From Carnobacterium gallinarum DSM 4847 (GTDB taxonomy: Bacteria; Bacillota; Bacilli; Lactobacillales; Carnobacteriaceae), in the NCBI RefSeq assembly GCF_000744375.1, contig NZ_JQLU01000004.1, forward strand, positions 186,001-250,000: 64,000 nucleotides of DNA, read 5' to 3'. How positions within the stretch are numbered: the first letter of the stretch is position 1; the number at the start of each line of letters is the position of its first letter. Shown one piece after another: positions 44,984 to 53,425 of this stretch. The notes under the pieces were generated by a model. It searched no databases, was not told the origin of the DNA, and saw nothing but the letters and a program-made list of their open reading frames with translations. The translations under genes were made by a program, and so were the position numbers.

Positions 44984-47794
44984 GTGGAAAAAGTAAAAAC
45001 ATACGCCGTTGTTGATATTGAAACGACGGGTGGAAATGTTGAAAATGGCGATAAAATTATTCAATTTGGCTGTGTGTTACTTGAAGATGGAAAAATTGTA
45101 CAACAATTTGCTACGGATATCAATCCTGGTGTTCGGATACCAAAGCAAATTGAATATTTGACTGGAATTAGCACAAAGCAAGTAGCAAATGCACCATACT
45201 TTGAAGATGTAGCAACGACGATTTACAATCTTTTAGCAGACTGTGTTTTTATTGCACATAATATTCAGTTTGATTATCAATTTTTAGATGGAGAATTGCA
45301 AAATTGTGGGTTGCCCCCTTTGAAGCTTAAAGGGATGGATACGGTAGAATTAGCTCAGATATTAGTGCCGACAGCTGCAAGTTTTCGTTTGACTGATTTA
45401 GCTACTCAATTTGAGTTTAAGCACGAAAATCCTCATCAAGCTGATAGTGATGCATATGTTACTGCACAATTGTTTCTTTTATTAAATGAAAAAGCTAAAA
45501 AATTACCCTTAGTAACTTTGGAGAAGATTTTAGAGTTGGCACAACATTGCTCAATGGATACCGTTGATTTTTTTGTGGATTGTTTAGCTGAATTACGTTT
45601 AGATTTACCAAAATTATCAGAATCAATTATGATAAAAAATGGGTTAGCCATTCAACAGAAAGCTGTTGAAATAGAAAGCCGCAATCATCGAGAAGTTCAT
45701 AAATATCCAGTTAGTCAGGAAGCAAAGGCTAATTTGTTTAAAAATAAGCTGAAATTAAGAACTGCTCAGATTGATATGATGGATGCGTTACATGCTTATT
45801 TGAGTCAAGCTGAAGAGAGAGAACTGAATCAGCATATGGCCATCGAGGCGGCAACGGGTGTCGGGAAAACATTGGGGTATTTGATTCCTTTAGCGTATCA
45901 TGGGACTCCTGAAAAACCCATTATGGTAAGCACCTATACAACTTTATTGCAAAAGCAATTATTAGAAAAAGATATCGCACAATTAAGTCAGATATTACCT
46001 TTTCAATTATCAGCGACGATTATAAAAAGTAAAAGTCACTATCTTCATTTAGCAAAATATGAGGCAGAATTAAAAAAAGAAACGGTTCATAAAAATGATG
46101 CTCTTGTTAAAATGCGTTTATTAGTCTGGCTGACAATGACGAAAACGGGAGATTTAGATGAGTTAAACTTATCTAATTACAATCAACCCATCTGGCAAAG
46201 AATCCGTCATCGTGGGTGGTTGGCAAGTTCGATAGATGATCCTTGGCTAGCAGAAGATTTTTATTTATTTGCTAAAAAACAAGCACAACATGCTAGTATT
46301 ATTATTACCAACCATGCTTTTTTATGTCATGATTTACAACGTGAGTTACCTGAATTGCCTCTAACTGATACTTTAATTATTGACGAGGCCCATCATTTAG
46401 CAGATGTTGCGACAAGTTCTTCTAGTGAAGTTTTTAATTACTATGGTCTTTTACAGGCCTTCCGAACATTAGGGAAATTAGATATAGAAAACTCTTATTT
46501 ACAACGCTTGGATCAATTACAAGATCAACTAAAGATTGGCAGAAAGTATCAATTGGCAAGTTTGGAAATGAGTGTTTGGTCTCTTGAAGAGCAGCTATCT
46601 GATTTTATTGAAAGTTTACTCGCTTATTGTGGGCAACAATTAGCCGGAGAGCAAATACCGCAAGAGCAGGTTGAGTTACTAGTGAATCATGAAATCGTTT
46701 GGCCGTTGGAAGTAAAAAAAGCAATTAAACAAATCGGTGCTTTATTTACTGAAATTATTTTTATTAGTGAGGAATTACTGGCTAGTTGTTTAAAAGCGAA
46801 AGAACAATTAATCTTTGATGAGCTTTATTTTTTAGATAGCTATAACCAATTGTTAACGACTTTAAAGAAGAATTATCTTGTTTTTCAAACCGTCTTTCAA
46901 GAAAATAATGAGAATAGTGTAAATTGGTTTGCGTATAATCAAAAAAGTGCCAAAAATAGTTTTAAAATTAGACGTTCTCGTTTAGATAGTGGAGAATTTC
47001 TGCGGGAGCATCTTGTTAAAAAAGTCGGCAAAATTATTTATACTGGAGCCACTTTAGAGATCAAGCAAAGCTTTGATTATTTTGCTAATCAAATCGGAGA
47101 GAGTCAGCTGGAAACGATGATTTTACCATCACCTTATGATTATGGTAAACAGGCACGTTTGTATTTGCCAAAAGAGATGAAGCCAATTAAAAGCTTATCT
47201 AAAAAACAATATATTCAGGCGATTGTTGATAATTTTGCTGCATTAGCTACAGATAATAATGAGAATATGTTGGTTTTATTTAATTCATTAGAAACATTAA
47301 AGGAAGTTTACTATTATTTGCAAAAGCAAGCTTTATTTAGTGAACGGGAAATTCTTGCACAGGGGATTTCAGGAAGTCGAGAAAGAATTTTAAAACGTTT
47401 CTTTCATGCTACAGGTGGAATTTTACTAGGGGCTGATAGTTTCTGGGAAGGGGTCGATTTGCCAGGGAAAGCGTTGCGGATGATAGTTATTACGCGTCTG
47501 CCATTTGATTCTCCAGAGCAGCCATATACAAAAGCGAATTATCAGCAAATTGCTGAAAAAGGTCAAAATCCATTTACTGTGGCAACCTTGCCTAAAGCAA
47601 CTTTACGATTACGTCAAGGTTTAGGTCGATTGATTCGATCTGAAGAAGATAAAGGCGTGATGTTAATTCTAGATGATCGTTTATTCAAAACGAACTACGG
47701 ATTACAGATGTTAAAAGCCTTGCCAGAAAATCTACCAAAAGAAGAATTGCCGTTAGCTGAAATTGTTGAAAAAGCTAAGGAGTTCTTACGCTAA
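44984..47794 (+). CDS. dinG: DinG-type helicase with N-terminal DnaQ-like exonuclease
   Basis: A 936-residue protein of the Gram-positive DinG form. Residues 1-165 are a DEDD 3'-5' exonuclease (VVDIETTGG, HNIQFDYQFLDG, HQADSDAYVT). From about 240 a superfamily 2 XPD-like helicase core follows: EAATGVGKTLGYLIPLAY (Walker A), IIDEAHHLAD, DSFWEGVDLPGKALR and RLRQGLGRLIRSEEDKG (motif VI). The Fe-S cysteines of E. coli DinG are not evident, as in Bacillus and Staphylococcus forms, where the protein acts mainly as a nuclease. The start is GTG 44984 after AGGTGA. Confidence 0.94.
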   Translation: MEKVKTYAVVDIETTGGNVENGDKIIQFGCVLLEDGKIVQQFATDINPGVRIPKQIEYLTGISTKQVANAPYFEDVATTIYNLLADCVFIAHNIQFDYQFLDGELQNCGLPPLKLKGMDTVELAQILVPTAASFRLTDLATQFEFKHENPHQADSDAYVTAQLFLLLNEKAKKLPLVTLEKILELAQHCSMDTVDFFVDCLAELRLDLPKLSESIMIKNGLAIQQKAVEIESRNHREVHKYPVSQEAKANLFKNKLKLRTAQIDMMDALHAYLSQAEERELNQHMAIEAATGVGKTLGYLIPLAYHGTPEKPIMVSTYTTLLQKQLLEKDIAQLSQILPFQLSATIIKSKSHYLHLAKYEAELKKETVHKNDALVKMRLLVWLTMTKTGDLDELNLSNYNQPIWQRIRHRGWLASSIDDPWLAEDFYLFAKKQAQHASIIITNHAFLCHDLQRELPELPLTDTLIIDEAHHLADVATSSSSEVFNYYGLLQAFRTLGKLDIENSYLQRLDQLQDQLKIGRKYQLASLEMSVWSLEEQLSDFIESLLAYCGQQLAGEQIPQEQVELLVNHEIVWPLEVKKAIKQIGALFTEIIFISEELLASCLKAKEQLIFDELYFLDSYNQLLTTLKKNYLVFQTVFQENNENSVNWFAYNQKSAKNSFKIRRSRLDSGEFLREHLVKKVGKIIYTGATLEIKQSFDYFANQIGESQLETMILPSPYDYGKQARLYLPKEMKPIKSLSKKQYIQAIVDNFAALATDNNENMLVLFNSLETLKEVYYYLQKQALFSEREILAQGISGSRERILKRFFHATGGILLGADSFWEGVDLPGKALRMIVITRLPFDSPEQPYTKANYQQIAEKGQNPFTVATLPKATLRLRQGLGRLIRSEEDKGVMLILDDRLFKTNYGLQMLKALPENLPKEELPLAEIVEKAKEFLR

Positions 47795-47839
47795 ATTAAA
47801 GAAATTTTATGATTTCAAACGGCATTTCTAAAGAAAGTT

Positions 47840-47848
47840 TGGTATAAT
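47840..47848 (+). promoter_or_regulatory. Extended -10 promoter element upstream of ypmB
   Basis: TGGTATAAT, an extended -10 without a good -35, sits in the 120-bp gap after dinG. Confidence 0.4.
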
Positions 47849-47914
47849 AGGAAAAGTAAGTCAATTGTAGAGAACAAATGACATTTGGTGTATTTTGTAA
47901 AGTGGGTGAAAGAG

Positions 47915-48391
47915 ATGAAAAAGGGCATTGTTCTAACCTTAACAATCGTCATGGCCTTTATTGTTGTAGGTTCTTGGTACGTTTATTATGTTGGTCATCA
48001 ACCGATGGCAAAAGCTGAAAAAGAAGCCACTGAAATTGCAAAACAAGAGGCAGATTTAAAGGAAGTAGATCAGTTTTATTGGTATAATGGTGTGGAAACA
48101 TATTTTACTATAACCGGAACCAATCAAAAGGATGAGAAAATCATTGTTATTATTGCTAAAAAAGGTGGTAAAACACAAGTGATTAAGCAAAGTGACACGA
48201 TTTCAGAAAGCGATGCACGCAAACTAACACGTGAAGCTAAAAATCCAAAACGAATTTTAGAAACACGAATTGGACTTGAAAAAGATATTCCAATTTGGGA
48301 AGTGGTTTATAAAGAAGAGAATGGTCGTCTGGGGTATCACATTTTGAAACTAAAAGATGGAGAGTATATTCGTGATATTAGTAATATTTAA
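47915..48391 (+). CDS. ypmB: YpmB-like PepSY/DUF5590 membrane-anchored protein
   Basis: A 158-residue protein with an N-terminal membrane anchor (about residues 4-25, IVLTLTIVMAFIVVGSWYVYY) and an extracytoplasmic part with two PepSY-like repeats (EATEIAKQEADLKEV.. and SDARKLTREAKNP..). The start ATG 47915 follows GGGTGAAAG; an upstream ATG is not supported by a ribosome site. dinG-ypmB-aspB-asnS is a conserved order in Bacilli. Function unknown. Confidence 0.86.
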   Translation: MKKGIVLTLTIVMAFIVVGSWYVYYVGHQPMAKAEKEATEIAKQEADLKEVDQFYWYNGVETYFTITGTNQKDEKIIVIIAKKGGKTQVIKQSDTISESDARKLTREAKNPKRILETRIGLEKDIPIWEVVYKEENGRLGYHILKLKDGEYIRDISNI

Positions 48392-48420
48392 ATAGATGGT
48401 AAATATAGGGGGCTTGGACT

Positions 48421-49614
48421 ATGGGGTTAATTTCAGATAGAATGAAAACGATTGGACCATCAGTGACGTTGGCGACTAGCGCAAAGGCTAAACAGCTAAA
48501 AGCGGCAGGTATTGATGTGATTAGTTTAGCTGTTGGGGAACCGGATTTTCAAACCGCTGATTCAATTAAACAAGCAGCGATTCAGGCAATTGAAAATGGA
48601 AATGCTAGTTATTACACACCGACTCCAGGAGTACCAGCATTACGTCAAGCAGTTTTAAAACGTACAGCTGAAGATTTAAACTTAGATTACGAAGATAATC
48701 AAGTTATCGTAGCAGATGGTGCTAAGAATGTGTTATATAATTTGTTCCAAGCAATTTTAAATGAAAAAGATGAAGTCTTAATTTTTGCTCCGTATTGGGT
48801 AAGTTATACGGAACAAGTTAAGTTAGCGTCAGGTACACCAGTTACCATCTCAACAGAAGCTAAAAATGATTATAAAGTTACTGTGGCGGAGCTTGATGCA
48901 GCGATTACTTCTAAAACAAAAGCTTTAATTTTAAACTCACCATCCAATCCAACTGGAATGATTTATTCAAAAGAAGAGTTACTTGCAATTGGAAATTGGG
49001 CAGTTAAACATAACATTTTAATTGTTTCTGATGAAATTTATGGCAAACTCATTTATAATGGACATGAGTTCATTTCGATTGCAACGTTATCTGATGAAAT
49101 TAAAGCTCAAACCATCTTAGTAAATGGTGTTTCAAAATCTTATGCCATGACAGGTTGGCGAATTGGCTATGCTCTAGGCAATCCTGAGATTATTAAAGCA
49201 ATGATTGATGTTGCCAGCCATTCAACAAGTAATCCGACTGCGGTTAGTCAATATGCTGCAATTGAAGCCTTAACTGGTAGCCAAGAAATCGTTGAAAAGA
49301 TGCGTCTAGCTTTTGAGGAGCGCTTAAATACAGCATATCCTTTACTAGCAGCGATACCTGGTTTTGAAGTCATAAAACCACATGGTGCCTTTTATTTATT
49401 TCCAAATGTACGACAAGCAGCATTAGCTTGCGGTTTCACCACAGTTGATGAATTTGTTGATGGCATTTTAATGGAGGCTCATGTCGCAGTTGTTCAAGGT
49501 TCTGGTTTTGGTTCCAAAGATAATCTGCGAATTAGCTATGCAACTGATTTAGAAACCTTAACTAAAGGAATTGAGCGGATTCATCAATATGTATTAAGCA
49601 AAATGAATGACTAA
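48421..49614 (+). CDS. aspB: Aspartate aminotransferase, class I PLP enzyme
   Basis: A 397-residue aminotransferase of the Bacillus AspB (subgroup I-gamma) type, interconverting aspartate/2-oxoglutarate and oxaloacetate/glutamate. Motifs: SLAVGEPDFQTADSIKQAA near 35, LNSPSNPTGMIY near 170, IVSDEIYGKLIY near 200, the PLP lysine in NGVSKSYAMTGWRIGYALG near 235 and a C-terminal Arg in DNLRISYATD near 375. It supplies aspartate, the precursor of the asparagine and DAP pathways. asnS follows 29 bp downstream. Confidence 0.94.
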   Translation: MGLISDRMKTIGPSVTLATSAKAKQLKAAGIDVISLAVGEPDFQTADSIKQAAIQAIENGNASYYTPTPGVPALRQAVLKRTAEDLNLDYEDNQVIVADGAKNVLYNLFQAILNEKDEVLIFAPYWVSYTEQVKLASGTPVTISTEAKNDYKVTVAELDAAITSKTKALILNSPSNPTGMIYSKEELLAIGNWAVKHNILIVSDEIYGKLIYNGHEFISIATLSDEIKAQTILVNGVSKSYAMTGWRIGYALGNPEIIKAMIDVASHSTSNPTAVSQYAAIEALTGSQEIVEKMRLAFEERLNTAYPLLAAIPGFEVIKPHGAFYLFPNVRQAALACGFTTVDEFVDGILMEAHVAVVQGSGFGSKDNLRISYATDLETLTKGIERIHQYVLSKMND

Positions 49615-49643
49615 AAATAGTTGTACTAAAGGAGTAAACAAAC

Positions 49644-50942
49644 GTGAAAAGAATTACGATTAATGAATCAAAAGATTATGTAGGTCAAGAAGTTGAGATT
49701 GGAGCTTGGGTTGCCAATAAACGTTCAAGTGGAAAGATAGCCTTTTTACAATTACGTGATGGTACTGCATTTTTCCAAGGAATTGTGGTTAAAAGTGAAG
49801 TTGGAGAAGAGATTTTCCAATTAGCAAAAGGATTGCATCAAGAAACATCTATTTTTGTAACGGGTACAATTCAAGAAGATAGTCGTTCAAAATTTGGTTA
49901 TGAGATTGTGGTTAGTGGTGTAACGGTTGTTGGCGAGAGTCAAGATTATCCAATTACACCAAAAGAACATGGAACTGAGTTTTTAATGGATCATCGTCAT
50001 TTATGGTTACGTTCATCAAAACAACATGCGATTATGCAAATCCGTAATGAATTAATTCGTGGAACGTATGAATTTTTCAATAAAGAAGGTTTTATAAAAA
50101 TCGATCCACCGATTTTAACGGCAAATGCTGCTGAAGATACAACGGAACTTTTTCATACAGAATACTTTGATGAAGAAGCTTTCTTATCTCAAAGTGGTCA
50201 ATTATACATGGAAGCTGCAGCAATGGCTTTTGGGAAAGTATTTTCATTTGGTCCAACTTTTAGAGCGGAAAAATCTAAAACTCGTCGTCATTTGATTGAA
50301 TTTTGGATGATTGAACCAGAAATGGCTTTTATGGATCAAGACCAAAGTTTAGAAGTACAAGAACAATATGTTGCTTATTTAGTTCAAAGTGTCTTAGATA
50401 ATTGTGATCAAGCGTTGACTACTTTAGAGCGTGATAAAGAATTATTAAAAAAATATACAGAGCTACCTTATCCTAGAATTTCTTATGATGACGCTGTTAA
50501 GTTATTAAATGAAAATGGTTTTGAGGATGTTAAATGGGGCGATGATTTTGGTTCACCACATGAAACGTTTATTGCAAGTTCATTTGATAAGCCTGTCTTT
50601 ATCTTAAACTATCCTAAAGCAATTAAACCTTTCTATATGAAACCACATCCAGATCGTGATGATGTTGTTTTATGTGCAGATATGATTGCTCCTGAAGGGT
50701 ATGGCGAAATTATTGGTGGTAGTGAGCGTGAAGTTGATTTTGATAACTTATCTGCTGCAATCAAGAAATTTGGCTTAACTGAGGAAGATTATGCTTGGTA
50801 TTTGGATTTACGTAAATATGGTACAGTTCCTCATTCTGGTTTTGGTTTGGGATTAGAAAGAGCTGTAACTTGGATTTCTGGTACAGAACATATTCGTGAG
50901 TCTATTCCATTCCCACGTTTGTTAAATCGTATTTATCCTTAA
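49644..50942 (+). CDS. asnS: Asparaginyl-tRNA synthetase
   Basis: A 432-residue class IIb synthetase. An N-terminal OB anticodon-binding domain (residues 15-105, [24 protein letters not shown]) precedes the catalytic core with motif 2 ([20 protein letters not shown] near 210) and motif 3 ([15 protein letters not shown] near 405). It starts at GTG 49644 after AAAGGAG. The pairing with aspB is conserved in Bacilli. No T-box leader is present, as it is internal to the operon. Confidence 0.97.
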   Translation: MKRITINESKDYVGQEVEIGAWVANKRSSGKIAFLQLRDGTAFFQGIVVKSEVGEEIFQLAKGLHQETSIFVTGTIQEDSRSKFGYEIVVSGVTVVGESQDYPITPKEHGTEFLMDHRHLWLRSSKQHAIMQIRNELIRGTYEFFNKEGFIKIDPPILTANAAEDTTELFHTEYFDEEAFLSQSGQLYMEAAAMAFGKVFSFGPTFRAEKSKTRRHLIEFWMIEPEMAFMDQDQSLEVQEQYVAYLVQSVLDNCDQALTTLERDKELLKKYTELPYPRISYDDAVKLLNENGFEDVKWGDDFGSPHETFIASSFDKPVFILNYPKAIKPFYMKPHPDRDDVVLCADMIAPEGYGEIIGGSEREVDFDNLSAAIKKFGLTEEDYAWYLDLRKYGTVPHSGFGLGLERAVTWISGTEHIRESIPFPRLLNRIYP

Positions 50943-50956
50943 GCAGTTTAATCTGA

Positions 50957-50995
50957 AAAGATGTTGGTTCTTTCTAAGAATCAGCATCTTTTTTA
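50957..50995 (+). terminator. Intrinsic terminator of aspB-asnS
   Basis: AAAGATG, TTCTT and AAGAA, GCATCTTT form a bulged stem followed by T residues. Confidence 0.85.
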
Positions 50996-51020
50996 TGGCG
51001 CTGAAATTTGACTGAATCAG

Positions 51021-51049
51021 TTGTTTTGTCAGTAAAAATAGCGTAAGAT
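51021..51049 (+). promoter_or_regulatory. Predicted promoter of dnaD-nth
   Basis: TTGTTT (51021-51026) and TAAGAT (51044-51049), spacer 17 bp. Confidence 0.5.
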
Positions 51050-51075
51050 AATGGAGAGTAAGGAGTTTGATGAAA

Positions 51076-51789
51076 ATGAATAATCAGTTATTACAAAAAT
51101 GGTTAAGAGCAGGAAACGTGTCAATTTCGACTATTCTATTAACCTACTATCGTCAAATCGGATTAAGTAACGAAGAATTAATTTTAATTATTCAATTAAA
51201 ATCATTAATGGATCAAGGCAATCTATTTCCAGATACAGCAGAAATTGCACAGCGAATGGGAAATACTACAGATTCAATTTTTCAAGGAATCCATGAATTA
51301 ATTCAAAAAAAAGTCTTAACGATTGAAACGGAAACAAGTTTTGATGGAAAAAGTCAAGATTTTTATAATTTGGCATTACTTTGGGATAAATTAGCTTTAT
51401 GCATTCAGCAAGTGGAACAACAACAAACAAAGGCTGAATTAGCAACTGTTGAAAAAGATTTGTATCAACAATTTGAAGCAGAATTTGCTCGCCCGTTGTC
51501 ACCAATTGAAATCGAAACGATTGGCATGTGGTTAGATGAAGACCATTATTCAGTGGAATTAATTGAATTAGCGCTAAGAGAAGCTGTTTTAAGTCAAGTG
51601 TACAGTTTAAAATATGTGGATCGGATTTTATTAAGTTGGGAACGCAAAAACATTAAAACTAAAGAGCAGGTTTTGAAAGAATCAGAAAAATTTCGTCAAA
51701 ATTCGATGCCAGCAAAATCTGAACCAAAACAACAAAATAATGAGTCTACGACACAAGTACCATTGCATAACTGGTTAAATAACGAATAA
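51076..51789 (+). CDS. dnaD: DnaD primosomal protein
   Basis: About 237 residues. An N-terminal winged-helix oligomerisation domain (residues 1-90; ISTILLTYYRQIGLSNEELILIIQL) precedes the C-terminal DnaB_2/DnaD domain (about 125-200; FEAEFARPLSPIEIETIGMWL) with the YxxxIxxxW-like end (YVDRILLSWERKNI). DnaD joins DnaA, DnaB and DnaI to load the helicase at oriC and restart sites. Several starts are possible (TTG 51067, ATG 51070, ATG 51076); spacing from AAGGAG at 51060-51065 favours 51076. Confidence 0.93.
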   Translation: MNNQLLQKWLRAGNVSISTILLTYYRQIGLSNEELILIIQLKSLMDQGNLFPDTAEIAQRMGNTTDSIFQGIHELIQKKVLTIETETSFDGKSQDFYNLALLWDKLALCIQQVEQQQTKAELATVEKDLYQQFEAEFARPLSPIEIETIGMWLDEDHYSVELIELALREAVLSQVYSLKYVDRILLSWERKNIKTKEQVLKESEKFRQNSMPAKSEPKQQNNESTTQVPLHNWLNNE

Positions 51790-51808
51790 GAAAAGAGGGA
51801 AAGCAAAC

Positions 51809-52456
51809 TTGTTTTCAAAAGCTAAAACAATTCATGCAATTGAAGTAATGGGCGAAATGTTTCCCAATGCGACATGCGAATTAACACATAAAAATTCCTT
51901 TGAATTACTAATTGCAGTTATGCTAAGTGCGCAGGCAACCGATATTTCAGTAAATAAAGTAACTCCTGGATTATTTGAAAAATATCCAACACCTGAAGCT
52001 TTTTTAACAGTTCCGGTTGAAGAAATTATGGATGCGATTAAAACGATTGGATTATTTCGTAATAAAGCCAAACACATTCAAGGATGTTGTCGCAAATTGA
52101 TAGAAGAGTTTAATGGTGAAGTGCCACAAACTCGAAAAGAGTTGGTTTCCTTGCCTGGAGTTGGGATCAAAACAGCTAATGTGGTTTTAGGAGATGCTTT
52201 TGGTATTCCGGCAATTGCGGTAGATACCCATGTTGAGCGAGTAACAAAGCGTCTGGGGATTTGTCGAATTAAAGATAACGTAGGTGAAGTTGAAGCGACA
52301 CTGATGAAGAAATTACCTGAATCTATGTGGGTAGATGCGCACCATCGTTTAATCTTTTTTGGACGTTATCATTGTACTGCACGAAGTCCTAAATGCGCGA
52401 TCTGTCCTTTATTAGATGAATGTCGTGAAGGAAAACAAAAAATGGGGCTATCTTAA
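51809..52456 (+). CDS. nth: Endonuclease III
   Basis: A 215-residue DNA glycosylase/AP lyase removing oxidised pyrimidines. The HhH motif with catalytic Lys is LVSLPGVGIKTANVVLGDAF near 112-131, the catalytic Asp lies in AIAVDTHVERVTKRLG near 137, and the [4Fe-4S] loop has the spacing C-x6-C-x2-C-x5-C (CTARSPKCAICPLLDEC) near 190-206. It starts at TTG 51809 with GAGGGAAAG upstream. dnaD-nth order is conserved. Confidence 0.96.
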   Translation: MFSKAKTIHAIEVMGEMFPNATCELTHKNSFELLIAVMLSAQATDISVNKVTPGLFEKYPTPEAFLTVPVEEIMDAIKTIGLFRNKAKHIQGCCRKLIEEFNGEVPQTRKELVSLPGVGIKTANVVLGDAFGIPAIAVDTHVERVTKRLGICRIKDNVGEVEATLMKKLPESMWVDAHHRLIFFGRYHCTARSPKCAICPLLDECREGKQKMGLS

Positions 52457-52470
52457 ACTAAATTAAGCAG

Positions 52471-52509
52471 TTAAGGTCAAAAGAAGTGAAAAGACTTTTT
52501 TTGATCTTA
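52471..52509 (+). terminator. Intrinsic terminator after nth
   Basis: TTAAGGTCAAAAGAAG and the T-rich arm ending GATCTTA pair with some wobble. Confidence 0.65.
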
Positions 52510-52543
52510 TTTTATTTAAATAAAATATCTCTTGTATTTTAAT

Positions 52544-52572
52544 TTGTTTTTTAGTAACATGTATTATATAAA
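52544..52572 (+). promoter_or_regulatory. Predicted promoter of the lipoprotein gene
   Basis: TTGTTT (52544-52549) and TATAAA (52567-52572), spacer 17 bp, in very AT-rich DNA. Confidence 0.5.
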
Positions 52573-52603
52573 AAATAAAGATTAGTATAGGAGAATAGAA
52601 TTA

Positions 52604-53356
52604 ATGTTGAAAAAAATCGTATTAACAGCAGGCCTCTTGTTTTTATTAGCAGGCTGTCAACAAACAAATGAAAAAACTGAGTCTGTTGCATCCAAAACGG
52701 AAGAGAAAAGTAAAAAAATGGCGACGAATAAAATGAACGAAACGGGTTATCAGTTAGCTTTGGAAGACGCAAAAAATGTAGGATTAAACGAAAATATGGA
52801 TGATATGGAAGTAACACAAATTGAAAAAATACAGTCATTTGATACAGTAAAGTCAATTAAAGATTTAGAATCTAAGACAGAAGTAGGCATTCAAGGGTTG
52901 ATTGTTGCTAGTGACCCCTCTATTGATATTGATGAAAATTTAATAGCATCAACGGGAAGAACTAGATTAACTATTTTAGTAAACCAAGTTTTTTATGGCG
53001 ATCAGTCTTTAGTTGGGCAGACGATGATAGTTGACCAACCAACGGGTTTTGTGAAGAAAAGCCAATTTAAATCTGAAAAAGAAACATCAAGTATGAGTGA
53101 AGCAGAATTAAATGAAAAAGAACTGATTGGATTGAATGGTATTGGTCCAGCTACGACCGGCACGGAATTAATTGCATATTTGAGTCCCAATGATCAAGTT
53201 AAAGCTGGGGAATTACCAAATTACGTTTTTTATGGAGTCAGCTTGTCTAGATTTGATAAGGATGAAAAAACTGGGAAATACCAACAAGTGGTAGCACCAA
53301 ACTCAGAACAAAAAGCAACAAAATTAAACAAAGAGATTAATGCACTTGTAAAATAA
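52604..53356 (+). CDS. Predicted lipoprotein, function unknown
   Basis: A 250-residue secreted lipoprotein. The signal peptide ends in the lipobox LLAGC, with Cys at residue 18; a Thr/Lys/Glu-rich linker follows. The mature domain (about 75-235) has IKDLESKTEVGIQGLIVASD, then LTILVNQVFYGDQSLVGQTMIV and a TTGTELIAYLSPNDQ segment, suggesting a small beta-rich fold. I do not recognise a family. It has its own promoter and sits between nth and ponA, where Bacillus keeps ypoC. Confidence 0.78.
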   Translation: MLKKIVLTAGLLFLLAGCQQTNEKTESVASKTEEKSKKMATNKMNETGYQLALEDAKNVGLNENMDDMEVTQIEKIQSFDTVKSIKDLESKTEVGIQGLIVASDPSIDIDENLIASTGRTRLTILVNQVFYGDQSLVGQTMIVDQPTGFVKKSQFKSEKETSSMSEAELNEKELIGLNGIGPATTGTELIAYLSPNDQVKAGELPNYVFYGVSLSRFDKDEKTGKYQQVVAPNSEQKATKLNKEINALVK

Positions 53357-53367
53357 TAAATATAAAC

Positions 53368-53416
53368 AAACCGGCATCAATTAGAGAAAGTTTCTAATTG
53401 ATGCCGGTTTTATTTT
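53368..53416. terminator. Bidirectional terminator between the lipoprotein gene and ponA
   Basis: AAACCGGCATCAATTAGA pairs with TCTAATTGATGCCGGTTT around a short loop, with T-rich DNA on the right and A-rich on the left. Confidence 0.95.
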
Positions 53417-53425
53417 ATTTATTAA

